A stretch of 64,000 nt of DNA from JAIQFL01 sp035501495 (GTDB lineage Bacteria; Acidobacteriota; Terriglobia; Bryobacterales; Bryobacteraceae): positions 1 through 64,000 of the forward strand of contig DATJWB010000013.1 in the NCBI GenBank assembly GCA_035501495.1. The letters run 5' to 3'. Position numbers and translations under genes: made by a program. The notes beneath the pieces were generated by a model. That model was not told the origin of the DNA, did not search any database, and was given only the letters and a program-made list of their open reading frames with translations. Each line of letters begins with the position of its first letter. The first letter of the stretch is position 1. This document shows, piece by piece, positions 47,633 to 57,952 of the stretch.

Positions 47633-49225
47633 TTACCGCTGCGGAACCACGGCATAGGTTCGGTCCCAGGCGGGCATGGTGCCGATCGGGTCGCCCGAGA
47701 TCACGATTTCCACGCGGCGATTCTCTTCGCGTCCGGATGCCGTGGCATTCGAGACGACGGGACGGCTCGCGCCCAGGCCCCTGGTGGACATGGCGTTCAC
47801 CGGGATGCCGGCGCGCGCCAGTTCCTCGCGGACTGCGGCCGCTCGCTCGTAAGAGAATTCCTCGGCGCGCGAATCGCTCATGGCGTTATCCGTATGGCCC
47901 TCGACCGCGACATACAATCCGGGATTCGCGGAAACCACGGCCGCGACGCGCATCAGGCTGCCGTAGACCACGGGGCTCAAGGCCGAGCCGCGGAAATCCG
48001 TATCGGGAAGAGTGATCACCAGCCCGCGGGGTGTATCGAGAGTGGGGAGCGTTGAGTTGAGCTGCTGTTGGACCCTTTGCCGGAGCTCGAGTCTCTGGGG
48101 ATCGGGAACGGCAGCCTGCGTCTCGATTGCAGGCTGAGTCTGGATGGCCGGCTGAGTCTGTGCCACGGCAGGTTGCGGAGGCGGCGGTGGCGGCACCGCT
48201 GAGGCGGCGGCCGCTTGAGCCTCGGCTTGCTGCCGGTACGAGCGCTCCTGCTCCAGTTGCGTGCGGTCGGCGGACGACTGGCTGCGCGCCGCCTGGAGAT
48301 CAGCTTCGGCCTTCGCTCTCAACTCCTGCTCGCGCGCGAGCTGCGCTTGTGTTTGCGAGAGTTGGTCATCGCGCTGCCGCCTTTCGGCAATCGCACGGGC
48401 ATCCTCGGCGGTCTGTGCGGCCTGGCGGGCCGCGGTCACCACGGTATTGCGATCGGCGCGCCGCAACTGCATCTCTTGCGCGTTGCGATACTGAGCCTCG
48501 GCCTTGTTGAAAACATCGGGCGCATACCGGTCAGCACCCAAAGACCTGGCAATCTGCACGGCATTCTGTGCCTGATATAGTTCCAGCAGCGCTTCATAGC
48601 GATCCATCGGCAGCTTTTCGCCCTCCACCACGTTGTTCTTCAGGTCCGCGGGAACGTTGTAGGTATACTCGCCGCGCGGCAGAAGCTCGTATCGCGCCTG
48701 GATCTGCTGGATGCCGCCCACCGTCTCCGGACGAACCTCGTTCTCCAATACCACCACATCGCTGGGAAGCCGTACGGCGGAATACGGTTCGGCCGTCACG
48801 AGCAGGCCGAAAGTCTGCAGGTCGGTAGTGACATGCAAATGGGCGTGGTCCGAACTGCCGGGCAGCACCTCTCCCAGATTCTTGGCGTGGCCTTCCGGAG
48901 TGATCGCCCACAGGACATAGGTCAGATACTCGGACCCGAACCGTCCGGGCGCTTCCAGATGATCGAACCGGGCGTCGATGTCGATGCGTCCCGCTTTGGA
49001 TTCGACGATCGCTTCACCTTTCGCCTTGGGCAGCAGGACGGTGCCTCGGAAATCGATCGGCGTCGGGCCGCTGCGATAGCGATAATTCACCGCTTTTACC
49101 GTGCGCTCGACCACCGTTACACGGTAAATTGGAACGCTCTGATGGTCGGCGGGTGCGGTTTGACACCAGATGGCCGGCGCCAGAATGAGGCCTAGACCAG
49201 TGACCAGAGCCAAGTTGCGCGTCAT
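47633..49225 (-). CDS. Secreted OmpA-family protein with DUF4398-like region
   Basis: 530 residues; the ATG at 49225 is chosen because GGGAGG lies 8 bases upstream and a signal peptide follows (MTRNLALVTGLGLILAPAIW, cleavage near CQT). The N-terminal half is beta-rich (YRVTVVERTVKAVNYRYRSG) and ends near 230. A DUF4398-like helical section follows (ALLELYQAQNAVQIARSLGA, FNKAEAQYRNAQEMQLRRAD), then a coiled coil, a proline/glutamine-rich linker, and a C-terminal OmpA domain (VAVEGHTDNAMSDSRAEEFS, YERAAAVREELARAG, GREENRRVEIVISG) that binds peptidoglycan. It probably links outer membrane or periplasm to the cell wall. Confidence 0.85.
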   Translation of the reverse strand: MTRNLALVTGLGLILAPAIWCQTAPADHQSVPIYRVTVVERTVKAVNYRYRSGPTPIDFRGTVLLPKAKGEAIVESKAGRIDIDARFDHLEAPGRFGSEYLTYVLWAITPEGHAKNLGEVLPGSSDHAHLHVTTDLQTFGLLVTAEPYSAVRLPSDVVVLENEVRPETVGGIQQIQARYELLPRGEYTYNVPADLKNNVVEGEKLPMDRYEALLELYQAQNAVQIARSLGADRYAPDVFNKAEAQYRNAQEMQLRRADRNTVVTAARQAAQTAEDARAIAERRQRDDQLSQTQAQLAREQELRAKAEADLQAARSQSSADRTQLEQERSYRQQAEAQAAAASAVPPPPPPQPAVAQTQPAIQTQPAIETQAAVPDPQRLELRQRVQQQLNSTLPTLDTPRGLVITLPDTDFRGSALSPVVYGSLMRVAAVVSANPGLYVAVEGHTDNAMSDSRAEEFSYERAAAVREELARAGIPVNAMSTRGLGASRPVVSNATASGREENRRVEIVISGDPIGTMPAWDRTYAVVPQR

Positions 49226-49330
49226 CTTTGAACCTCCCTCGGGTTGTGTAGGGAGCAACTTATTTGCCACAGCGGCCTCGGGAAAATCGCAGGCACTCAT
49301 ATGAGGCCCTGGTGAACGCCTTCATCCCAG

Positions 49331-50023
49331 GTGGAAAGAGTAAGCGACCCTGCCGGATTCGCACGGCTGAACACTCGGCGAACGTCCGTTCTGCAGGTTG
49401 GCGGCTTCCGTCCGACGAACAACCTGTCGGCATCGAATTTCGGAAGGAAGCCGCTGGCCGGTCCGGAGGAACGGTGGCCCGCCTGGAAAGGCAAGCCGCT
49501 GCTCTTCGTCTGCCAGTTGAACCTGGCGGGCGCGCCGGCCGTACCCCCGCTGCTCGAGGACGTCAAGCTGATCACCTTTTTCGTCGCGCCGCAGACCGGG
49601 CCGCGCCACCAGGAGAACGGAAAAGATTGGTGCCTGCGGACCTACAAATCGCTGTTCGACCTGGCGCCGCTCGCCCCGCCGGGCGATGCCGGGCGCCTCG
49701 AACGTGGTTTCGAATGCCGCTGGGAGGAACGCGCGGATTACCCAACCCGCGACGATCCCGAGATTCCGTTCCCCGACGACCTCGAGCCCGGTCCGGATTT
49801 CGAGAATGTCCGGCGCACGAAGGTCGGAGGCTACCCCAGCCGCATTCAGTCGGAATTGTGGTGGGAGCATCAGGATCACCCGGCCAAGCCCCAGTTCTGC
49901 TGGCAGATCGATAGCGAGAAGAAGGTTGGGCTGGCCTGGGGCGATGGCGGAATGATCTACATCGCCCGCGGCACCGCCCCCGGCTGCACGGACCGCTGGT
50001 TCCTCGATTGGCAGACTTACTGA
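49331..50023 (+). CDS. DUF1963 (YwqG-like) protein
   Basis: 230 residues from GTG 49331. Features of the DUF1963/YwqG family are visible: GGFRPTNNLSASNF, RWPAWKGKPLLFVCQLNLAG, APAVPPLLEDVKLITFF in the first half, and KPQFCWQIDSEKKVGLAWGD, GGMIYIAR and WFLDWQTY at the end. No signal peptide or enzymatic motif is known for this family, and no function is assigned. It is divergent from the OmpA gene. Confidence 0.68.
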   Translation: MERVSDPAGFARLNTRRTSVLQVGGFRPTNNLSASNFGRKPLAGPEERWPAWKGKPLLFVCQLNLAGAPAVPPLLEDVKLITFFVAPQTGPRHQENGKDWCLRTYKSLFDLAPLAPPGDAGRLERGFECRWEERADYPTRDDPEIPFPDDLEPGPDFENVRRTKVGGYPSRIQSELWWEHQDHPAKPQFCWQIDSEKKVGLAWGDGGMIYIARGTAPGCTDRWFLDWQTY

Positions 50024-50159
50024 GGAAAGATCTTCCAGCCTGGTTCACACCTCTGAATACTCGTATTGAGCCACAGGAACGCATTGACACGGACGCCCTT
50101 CCCCAGTAGGCTGCCCCACAGGCTCCAGAACAAGACAAGGACTCGGGGAGGTTCGCAAG

Positions 50160-50983
50160 GTTAGCGAGCGCCACCTCCTTGCGCTGCTACGGGACGCTTC
50201 TGTTCGCTTCCGCCGTCTCCGCACAGACCACCGGGCGACTGTCTCAGGCACCGTAACAGACCCATCGGGAGGCCACGTGGTTGGGGCCGTGGTCAAAGCT
50301 ACGAACACCGCCACGGTTTTCGCCGGTCGATGGTTGCCGACGTGGAACTCGCGGTGGGGTCGCAGACCAACGTCAATGTGACGCTGGACCTCGGACAGAC
50401 CACCGAGACCGTTGAGGTGAAGGCCGCCTCAACCGAGGTGAACGCCACCACGGCCTCGGTAGGAAGCGTCGTGGAGGCGCGCCGGATCCTGGACCTTCCG
50501 CTGGTGGGCCGCAATGCTCGCGATCTGGTGGCTACGCAGGCCCGGGTGGTGATCAATGGCACAGAAGGGGTCAACATCAATGGCAGCCAGACAGGCGCCA
50601 TCAATCACACCACCGACGGCATCAACACCCAGAACAATAGCCTGAACGGCCCATTCAATGCGATGGTGGCCAATACCGTGAGTATCGACCGCGTGGAGGA
50701 GTTTCGCGTGGCCACCTCGCCCGCCGATGCCGAGTACGGCCGCGGCTCGGGGGCAGATCCAACTGATTACTCACGGCGGTACCAAATCAATATTGAGGCA
50801 GAGCCTGGGAAGAGTTGCGCAACACCGATCTGAACGCGAACGACTGGTTCAACAACGCGCCGGCCTGAATCCCATCACACATCAGCCGCAGGCGACCGGC
50901 AATGTCCTGGTGCGCAATCCAATCACCCTGCGCCTCGGCGGCTCTTTCAAACGCAACAAAGCGTTTTTCAATGGGGGCACAGG
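50160..50983 (+). pseudogene. TonB-dependent receptor pseudogene (5' part)
   Basis: Pieces of an N-terminal TonB receptor follow each other in changing frames: a signal peptide (LRCYGTLLFASAVSAQTTG), then VSGTVTDPSGGHVVGAVVKA, then VELAVGSQTNVNVTLDLGQT and a plug region (VVEARRILDLPLVGRNARDL, INGSQTGAINHTTDGINTQN, DRVEEFRVATSPADAEYGRG), then, after another slip, GQIQLITHGGTK and a final NVLVRN, RNKAFFNG. It stops at the REP-like repeat at 50989, and the barrel part is missing. The intact receptor of the same type starts 200 bases further on, so this may be an eroded neighbour or duplicate. Confidence 0.7.
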
Positions 50984-50988
50984 AGTTC

Positions 50989-51048
50989 GAGGCGGCCAAA
51001 AGCGTCCCGAAGAGTCGGGACACGGCAGGCCTGAGGGCCTGCGCCACG
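50989..51048 (+). repeat. REP-like dispersed repeat, copy B
   Basis: Sixty bases that match 60802-60861 with three mismatches (57 of 60). It contains two hairpins: GTCCCGA-AGAG-TCGGGAC and GCAGGC...GGGCCTGC. It sits exactly at the point where the TonB pseudogene loses homology. Confidence 0.8.
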
Positions 51049-51251
51049 GCGCGCTTCAATCAGGTGTTGACAGCCTTTCCAGTTTCGTGGTAAATCTGAT
51101 CAACCGATCCCTAAGATTCGCTCTGTCGTGCGAGTCCTTCCGTTTTCCTCGATTCCGTCCCCTGTCGGACATCAAGCCAGGTAAGCGCTGAGCGTCAGGC
51201 GTGGCTTGTCTCGCGGCGCATCCAGCGCGTTCGCAGAAAGGGGTGACAGGA

Positions 51252-54200
51252 GTGTTCAACGCTATCGGAGTAACTGTTTGTCGCGGTGTGCGCGCGAGGG
51301 ATTTATTCGCGGGTATGCTGATCGTGCTGGTTTCGAGTCTTGCGCCCACGGTGTCCGGGCAGTCGACATTCGGGGAATTCGTGGGGACAGTTCACGATCC
51401 CGCCGGCGCTGTGGTGTCGTCGTGCATTGTGAAGGTGCGGAATGTAGGCACGTCGGCATCGCGTTCGACGCTGACCGATGGCTTCGGCGGCTATACAGTG
51501 GCCAACCTCGAACCGGGGGATTACGAGATTTCGATGATGGCACCTGGGTTCGAGCCGGTGAAGTTTCCAGCGATCACCCTGATGGCGCGCCAGACGGTGC
51601 GTCAGGATGCGAACCTCTCGCTGGCCACGCAATCGCAAAGCGTGAACGTGAGTGCGGCCATGGAAGCGCCGATCAACACCGATGTTTCCAATATCGCGGA
51701 GACGAAAATCGGACGCGAGCTTACGGATCTTCCGGTGGCCATCTACTCGCGGGCGAGCGGATCCACCAGCGCCATCACGACGCTGACGACACAACCAGGC
51801 GTGGAGACGGATGCCAGCGGGAATCTCTCGGTTGCGGGCGCCAAGCCGAGCCTGCTGACGTCCAGCCTGGATGGCATCAGCACCGTGAGTCCGAAAGGGG
51901 CGGCGCCGATCAGCGAGTTGTTTCCGTCGTTCGACTCCATCGCGGAGATTCGCGTCAGCGAGATCAACAACACGGCGGAATTCGGCGGGGTCAGCGACAT
52001 CACCACGATCTCCAAGAGCGGCACCAATACGTTTCACGGCGGACTCTACGAGAACAACCAAACGTCCGCCCTGGATGCGCGCAACACGTTCGCGGCGACC
52101 GTTCCCAAGCTGACGATGAACGATTTCGGAGTCTTTGTGGGCGGCCCGGTGATGGTCCCGAAGGTGTATCGAGGCAAGGATCGTACCTTTTTCTTCGCCA
52201 GCTACGAAGGACTGCGGCGGCCGAACCAGGCCATCGTGATCGACAGCGTTCCCACCGCTGCGATGCGGAGCGGCGATCTCTCCGTGTACCTGCCGAAGAC
52301 GGTGGTGAAAGATCCACTGGCGTCTGGGACGCCGTTCCCCAACAATCTCATCCCCGCCAGCCGGATTTCGCCGCTGTCCGCGGGAGTGCTGCAATACTTC
52401 TTCCCACTGCCGAATTATGGGGCAGCGAATGCAATCACCAACAACTACGAGACTGCGTTTCCGACGCCCATCGGCAGCAATCAGGGCGACCTGCGGCTGG
52501 ATCAGAACATCACGTCTAAACAGACTGTTTTCGCCCGAGTAACCTACAAACGGCGCGAGACCATCAGCGCCCCGACGGGATCGGTAAACCTCGGCGGAGG
52601 CGACGCACTGGAGAACGATTACGGCCTCACGGTGGCGCACAACTACCTCATCACCTCACATCTGATTAATGAGGCACGCGCGGGCTACACCGGCGTCAAT
52701 ACCGGCACGAATTACCCGTATACGGCGGCCGGCATTCAGCAGGCGCTCGGTTTGCAGCTCGCGGGTCCGCCGCCACCCGGCGCGGCGGCGCCGAGTTTCT
52801 CGATTACGGGCTTCACCGGGACCACCGGGGGCACAACCTCCATCTCGCGGACCAACACGCGGCAGATTCTCGACAACCTCACCTGGACGCATGGCCGGCA
52901 CACCGTCAAGGTCGGCGGCGATTACCGGCACCTCACAGGGCTCTATACCAACGTCTTTGCGAGCAGCCGCATGGGATCGTACTCGTTCAACAACTCGGTG
53001 ACCAGCGGGTTGATCGGAAGCCCGCTCGGTGCATTTTTGCTGGGCATACCGGACAGTTCGGGTATGGCCACGGTTCTCAATCCCGACACCGATGGATATG
53101 CGAATCACTACGCGGCGTACGTGCAGGATGACTGGAAAGTCACGGAGCGCCTGACGGTGAACTTCGGCTTGCGCTACGAATATCATCCGGCGTTCCGCGA
53201 CCATTACAACAACACCGCGAATTTCCTGCTCGACTCCAATTCGATCCAGAACGGCACGCCCGTCCATGGCGCGGTCGTAATCCCCGACGCGGCTGTCAAA
53301 CTGATCAATCCGGCTTTTACCGAGTCAATAGCTCCCACTCCGATCCTGACGGCGAGCCAGGCGGGGATGCCGCAGAGCCTGCGTTACTCGGAGAAGTTCG
53401 ACTTTGCGCCGCGCATCGGTTTCGCCTGGCGGCTGAGCAACAAGACCGTGATCCGGGGCGGATACGGCAAATACATCGAAGCCGAGCTGGGTGCCCTGAT
53501 CAATGCCGCCTGGGCGGTGGAGGCGAGCGACGTGGCCAAGTTCACGAACCAGATCGTCAACGGGAAACCACTCTACAGCTTTCCGTATGCACTGCCTGCG
53601 GACCTGGCGCAGCCCGGATCGCAAGTGTTCGACCTGGCGGGCGACATCCATTACAAAGATCCTTACGTGCAGCAATGGAACGTCACTGTGGAGCGCGACC
53701 TGGGCTTTCAAACCGGCCTGCGTGTATCCTATGACGGAAGCCACGGCACGAACCTGGGTGTGACGACAAACCCGGACCAGGTGCCGGCGAATACGGTGGG
53801 CTTTGCGGCGGCGGCGAAGGCGGCGCCCTACCCGCTGCTGGCCCAGATCGTGTACCTGACAAATGCGGCCCGCAGCAACTACAATGCGATTACGGTTGCT
53901 TTGAACAAACGCATGTCGAGGGGACTGCAATTCCAGGTGAGCTATAACCACGCCAAGAATCTGTCCAACGGCGGCGGTTACGCGCCGAGCGGATTTGCGG
54001 GCGAGGGTGGCGGGACGTTGAGCGATCCATCCAATCCGAACCTGGACTACGGCAACGTGGCGTACACGCGTCGCGACCGGTTCGAAACCACGTTTCTCTA
54101 CAACCTGCCGTTCGGGCACGCGCAGAACCGCGTGGTCAGGCAACTGGCGGGCGGATGGGAATTGGCGGGCGTACTGCTCTTCCAGAGCGGCCCGTTTCTT

Positions 54201-54626
54201 ACCGTGGTGGCGAGCGGCGCCGACCCATCGGGCACGAACTTTCCGAATTTGCAGGGCAGCGGCCGCACGGACATTCTGAGCGGGGTGGCGTTGTATCCGG
54301 CGAAGCAGACGCCGGCCCAGTGGCTGAATGCGGGGGCGTTTGCGGTGCCGGCGAACAATATCGGCCGCTTCGGCAACGAACCGGTGGGCGCGGTGAACGG
54401 GCCGGGAACGCAGGCGGTGTCGCTCTCGTTGTTCCGCTCTATCGCTTTCACAGAGCGCCTCCGGCTGCGCTTCGGGGTCGCTGCGGCGAACGCCTTGAAT
54501 CATCCGAACTACGGGAATCCAGGCTTGACGCTGAACACGTCCACGTTCGGCACGATTACAACCTTGCAGTCAGCGGAGGGCGCCGGCCCACGCCAGGTGC
54601 AATTGACCGGGCGGATTACGTTCTGA
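51252..54626 (+). CDS. TonB-dependent receptor
   Basis: About 1124 residues. A GTG at 51252 is preferred because AGGGG lies 9 bases upstream; the frame stays open to a GTG at 51201, and an ATG exists at 51315. After a signal anchor (FAGMLIVLVSSLAPTVSGQS) come the carboxypeptidase-like domain (STFGEFVGTVHDPAGAVVSS), a plug (VSAAMEAPINTDVSNIAETK, ITTISKSGTNTFHGGLYENN), and a barrel with GGPVMVPKVYRGKDRTFFFA, WKVTERLTVNFGLRYEYHPA and a C-terminal strand ending VQLTGRITF. Thirty bases separate its stop from the amine dehydrogenase alpha gene, so it probably feeds that system, perhaps by amine or cofactor uptake. The ligand is unknown. Confidence 0.92.
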   Translation: MFNAIGVTVCRGVRARDLFAGMLIVLVSSLAPTVSGQSTFGEFVGTVHDPAGAVVSSCIVKVRNVGTSASRSTLTDGFGGYTVANLEPGDYEISMMAPGFEPVKFPAITLMARQTVRQDANLSLATQSQSVNVSAAMEAPINTDVSNIAETKIGRELTDLPVAIYSRASGSTSAITTLTTQPGVETDASGNLSVAGAKPSLLTSSLDGISTVSPKGAAPISELFPSFDSIAEIRVSEINNTAEFGGVSDITTISKSGTNTFHGGLYENNQTSALDARNTFAATVPKLTMNDFGVFVGGPVMVPKVYRGKDRTFFFASYEGLRRPNQAIVIDSVPTAAMRSGDLSVYLPKTVVKDPLASGTPFPNNLIPASRISPLSAGVLQYFFPLPNYGAANAITNNYETAFPTPIGSNQGDLRLDQNITSKQTVFARVTYKRRETISAPTGSVNLGGGDALENDYGLTVAHNYLITSHLINEARAGYTGVNTGTNYPYTAAGIQQALGLQLAGPPPPGAAAPSFSITGFTGTTGGTTSISRTNTRQILDNLTWTHGRHTVKVGGDYRHLTGLYTNVFASSRMGSYSFNNSVTSGLIGSPLGAFLLGIPDSSGMATVLNPDTDGYANHYAAYVQDDWKVTERLTVNFGLRYEYHPAFRDHYNNTANFLLDSNSIQNGTPVHGAVVIPDAAVKLINPAFTESIAPTPILTASQAGMPQSLRYSEKFDFAPRIGFAWRLSNKTVIRGGYGKYIEAELGALINAAWAVEASDVAKFTNQIVNGKPLYSFPYALPADLAQPGSQVFDLAGDIHYKDPYVQQWNVTVERDLGFQTGLRVSYDGSHGTNLGVTTNPDQVPANTVGFAAAAKAAPYPLLAQIVYLTNAARSNYNAITVALNKRMSRGLQFQVSYNHAKNLSNGGGYAPSGFAGEGGGTLSDPSNPNLDYGNVAYTRRDRFETTFLYNLPFGHAQNRVVRQLAGGWELAGVLLFQSGPFLTVVASGADPSGTNFPNLQGSGRTDILSGVALYPAKQTPAQWLNAGAFAVPANNIGRFGNEPVGAVNGPGTQAVSLSLFRSIAFTERLRLRFGVAAANALNHPNYGNPGLTLNTSTFGTITTLQSAEGAGPRQVQLTGRITF

Positions 54627-54653
54627 CGGAGAGAAGGGGAGACTAAAGAGCAA

Positions 54654-56507
54654 ATGGCCAATAATGTCCGGCACGAGACCAGCGCCTCGAGGTACCTGGC
54701 CGCGATTCTGGTTGTGGGCGCGGCCTTCACGCCGCTTTCGACATACGCGCAAGGCCGGGGCGGCGGCCGCGGAGGCGGCCGTGCGGGCGTTGCGGCGCAG
54801 AATCTCGAGGAGGGCATTCCGGTAACGGACGAACTGACCATCAGTAAGTGCTCGAGCTGCCACGCCAAGGACGACAAGGGCAACCTGACGCGCATTTCGT
54901 GGATCCGAACCACCCCCGAAGGGTGGGAGGAGGCCATCAAGCGCATGGTTCGTTTGAACGGGATGACGCTGGAGCCGGTCGAAGCAAAAGCCATTCTCAA
55001 ATACCTCAGCAACTCGCACGGGCTGGCGCCGGAAGAGGCCAAGCCCGTGATGTACATGGCGGAGCATCGCACGCAGGACGAGGCGATTCCGAACGAGTCG
55101 CTACGCGCCACGTGCAACAACTGCCATGCGCTGGGGCGGGTGTTCCAGTGGCACCGGACCCGGGCCGATTGGGCGCTGCTGGCGGATATGCACTCGGCTT
55201 TGTATCCGCAGGCGGAGGCGGCATTCCGGCGAAACGGCGCGGGGCGCGGAGGGGCCACGGCTCAGGCCGCGGGCGGCAGAGGCGGCAGGGGCGGCGGTGC
55301 GGCGGCGACGGGCGGCGATGCTGCCGCAGCGCCGGCGAATGGCGCGGGGGTGTCGCTGGATGCCACGCTCGACTTCCTGGCTGCGAATTATCCGCTCCAT
55401 ACTCCGGAGTGGGCTGCGTGGCGGGCTCGCATGCGGGCGCCGAGGCTTACCGGCCGCTGGCTGGTCACCGCTCACGTTGCGGGACATGGCAGATACTACG
55501 GCGACCTGACCATCGCGCAAGGCGCGGCCCCGGACGAGTTCACCACCACCGTAAAGCTGCAGCCGGTGAGCGGCGGACCGGCGATCACGCGGTCGGGCAC
55601 CGGGCTGGTGTACACAGGATTTGCTTGGAGGGGCCGCTCGCACGGCGCTTCTCTGGCGGCCAACGCCGTTCCAGACGACCCGAATCGGGAGATGCGCGAG
55701 GCTATCTGGTTCTCGCCGGACCAGACCTGGGGAGAGGGCCGCTGGTTTTGGGGCGAGTACCAGGAATTCGGGTTCGACGTGAAGTTGAAGCGGGTGACTC
55801 CGGAGCCCACGCTCCTGACACTCGACCGGCTGGCCGTCAAGACCGGCTCAACCGCGCTGCGTCTGCGGGTAATTGGTAATAACCTGCCGGCACAGATGGC
55901 TCCCGCGGACCTGGATTTCGGGTCGGGACTTACGGTGAAGTCGATCGTGTCGCACAACGCCGGCGAAATCATCGTTAGCGTGGATGTTGCGAAAGATGCG
56001 GTGCCGGGGAAACGCGACCTGGTGATTGGAAACGCGGTACTGGAAGGGGCGATCGCGGTTTTCGACAAGGTGGATTACATCAAAGTACTGCCCGAAGCAT
56101 CGATGGCGCGCCTGGGCGGCGACGAAAAGTCGGTGCACCCACGGGGATATCAGCAACTGGAAGCAGTGGCGTTTCAGCGCGGGGAAGACGGCAAGTTGCA
56201 TACCGGCGACGATATCGAACTCGGGCCGGTGGAGGTGACGTGGTCGGTTGAGGAGTTCTACTCGGTGTTCGGGGACGACGATAAGGAGTTTGTCGGGACC
56301 CTGAACAGCAATGGCCTGTTTACGCCCAATCTCGATGGCCCCAATCCTCAGCGTAAATTCAGCAGGAACAACTACGGCGACATCTGGGTGGTGGCCACGG
56401 CGAAAAACGAGAAGGACAAGGACGGCAAGCCGCTGGTTGGTAAGTCGTACCTGGTGGTGACTGTGCCGACTTACATCCGCTGGGACCAGCCGGAGGTGTC
56501 CAAGTGA
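54654..56507 (+). CDS. qhpA: Quinohemoprotein amine dehydrogenase, alpha subunit
   Basis: 617 residues, exported by a signal peptide (YLAAILVVGAAFTPLSTYAQ). Two c-type heme sites are seen, CSSCH (66-70) and CNNCH (153-157), matching the diheme cytochrome domain that moves electrons from the quinone cofactor to the external acceptor. Family features include PEGWEEAIKRMVRLNGM, GRVFQWHRTRADWALLADMH and RLTGRWLVTAHVAGHGRYYG. Residues about 195-232 are a Gly/Ala-rich insertion, not expected in the standard subunit. Three further beta-domains follow, as in the known structure. Its stop overlaps the qhpD start as GTGA. Confidence 0.9.
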   Translation: MANNVRHETSASRYLAAILVVGAAFTPLSTYAQGRGGGRGGGRAGVAAQNLEEGIPVTDELTISKCSSCHAKDDKGNLTRISWIRTTPEGWEEAIKRMVRLNGMTLEPVEAKAILKYLSNSHGLAPEEAKPVMYMAEHRTQDEAIPNESLRATCNNCHALGRVFQWHRTRADWALLADMHSALYPQAEAAFRRNGAGRGGATAQAAGGRGGRGGGAAATGGDAAAAPANGAGVSLDATLDFLAANYPLHTPEWAAWRARMRAPRLTGRWLVTAHVAGHGRYYGDLTIAQGAAPDEFTTTVKLQPVSGGPAITRSGTGLVYTGFAWRGRSHGASLAANAVPDDPNREMREAIWFSPDQTWGEGRWFWGEYQEFGFDVKLKRVTPEPTLLTLDRLAVKTGSTALRLRVIGNNLPAQMAPADLDFGSGLTVKSIVSHNAGEIIVSVDVAKDAVPGKRDLVIGNAVLEGAIAVFDKVDYIKVLPEASMARLGGDEKSVHPRGYQQLEAVAFQRGEDGKLHTGDDIELGPVEVTWSVEEFYSVFGDDDKEFVGTLNSNGLFTPNLDGPNPQRKFSRNNYGDIWVVATAKNEKDKDGKPLVGKSYLVVTVPTYIRWDQPEVSK

Positions 56508-57952
56508 CCGCAACTCAGGCCCGGACGTATCGTCTGGGTGAGTTTCACCGCTTCGAGGCAGCCGGCGAGCAGTTTCTGTACCTGGTGCCGGCGGGAGCGA
56601 TCTTCCAGCTCGAGACCCCGGCGGCAACGGTCGTCAGCCTGCTCTCCGAGGGGCCGCTCAGTCACGACGCGTTGACGGACAACCTTTTACAGCGCGATTT
56701 CTCCCGGAGCGATGCGCGCGAATTGGTGGACGAACTGTTCCGCGCCAGGGTATTGATGACGGAGGGAATGAAGACGGAGCCGGTGGAGGCGCCTCCCGCG
56801 GATTTCCCGCTGCAAAGCCTGGTGATGAATCTGACGAACCAGTGCAATTTGTCGTGCGCCTATTGCTACGAATTCGGCGAGGACAAGGTGGCGACGCCCG
56901 AAGGCAAGCCCAAATTCATGGATGCGGAAACCGCGAAGGATTCGGTGGATTTTTTGCTGGAGCAGGCGGCTGGCCGCAAGTCGCTGCACATCACCTTTTT
57001 CGGCGGCGAGACCCTGATGAATTTCCCGGTGCTCCAGCAGGTGGTGGCGTACGCGAATGCACGGGCCGCGGAACAGGACACCCACATCGACTTCAGCCTG
57101 ACCACCAACGCTACCCTGCTCACGCCCGCGATCATCGAATTCCTCTCCGGGAACCGCATCGGTGTGACCGTCAGCATGGACGGTCCGGCCGAATTGCACG
57201 ATAAGCTGCGAGTGTTCTCCAACGGCCGCGGGAGTTACGATGTGATCGAGCCGCGCGTCCGTGCCCTGATTCGGAACCACAGGACACGTCCCATCACGGC
57301 CCGCGTCACTCTTACCAACGGCGCGTCAGACGTGATCCGAATCTACCGGCATCTGAAGCACGACCTGGGCTTCCACGAGGTGGGGTTCGCGCCCGTAACG
57401 ACCTCGCCCAACCGGCTGTACGCCATCAACGAACCCGGCATGGATGGCGTGCTGCGGCAGTTCCATATACTGGCTGACGAGTACCTGGAATACGCGCTGC
57501 GAGGGGAGTTGCACGGCTTCTCGAATGTCAGCGATACCATCGCGGAGCTGTATCAGGGCGTGAACAAATCGCACCCGTGCGGCGCGGCGCTAGGCTTGCT
57601 GGGAGTGGGCCCGTCGGGCGACATCGCGCCCTGCCATCGCTTTGTCGATTCGGATACGCACGCGATGGGGAACATTGCGATGGGGATCGACCGGGAGAAG
57701 CAGGCCGATTTCCTGCGGCGCGGCCACATCGGAAACAAGTACGATTGTCATACCTGCTGGGCGCGCCCGCTGTGCGCTGGCGGATGTCATCATGAAGCGT
57801 TTGTACGTTACGGAGATACCGGCCATCCCAACCTCCATTATTGCGATTGGATCCGGGAGTGGACCGATACCTGTTTGCGGATTTTTGGGGAGATCAGCGC
57901 CCGGAATCCCGAATTCCTGGAGCAGTTCGCGGAGAGGAAGGCACTCAATTGA
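56504..57952 (+). CDS. qhpD: QhpD-like radical SAM maturase
   Basis: 482 residues. The radical-SAM cluster is CNLSCAYC (C114, C118, C121), with FFGGETLMNFP after it. A SPASM-type region near 365-450 supplies extra cysteines (CHTCWARPLCAGGCHHEAFV and HYCDWIREW). QhpD makes the intrapeptide Cys-to-Asp/Glu thioether bonds of the gamma subunit. GTG 56504 is the start, overlapping the alpha stop by 4 bases. The gene order alpha-D-gamma-beta is that of known qhp operons. The N-terminal stretch (about 1-85) should recognise the gamma leader. Confidence 0.9.
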   Translation: MTATQARTYRLGEFHRFEAAGEQFLYLVPAGAIFQLETPAATVVSLLSEGPLSHDALTDNLLQRDFSRSDARELVDELFRARVLMTEGMKTEPVEAPPADFPLQSLVMNLTNQCNLSCAYCYEFGEDKVATPEGKPKFMDAETAKDSVDFLLEQAAGRKSLHITFFGGETLMNFPVLQQVVAYANARAAEQDTHIDFSLTTNATLLTPAIIEFLSGNRIGVTVSMDGPAELHDKLRVFSNGRGSYDVIEPRVRALIRNHRTRPITARVTLTNGASDVIRIYRHLKHDLGFHEVGFAPVTTSPNRLYAINEPGMDGVLRQFHILADEYLEYALRGELHGFSNVSDTIAELYQGVNKSHPCGAALGLLGVGPSGDIAPCHRFVDSDTHAMGNIAMGIDREKQADFLRRGHIGNKYDCHTCWARPLCAGGCHHEAFVRYGDTGHPNLHYCDWIREWTDTCLRIFGEISARNPEFLEQFAERKALN

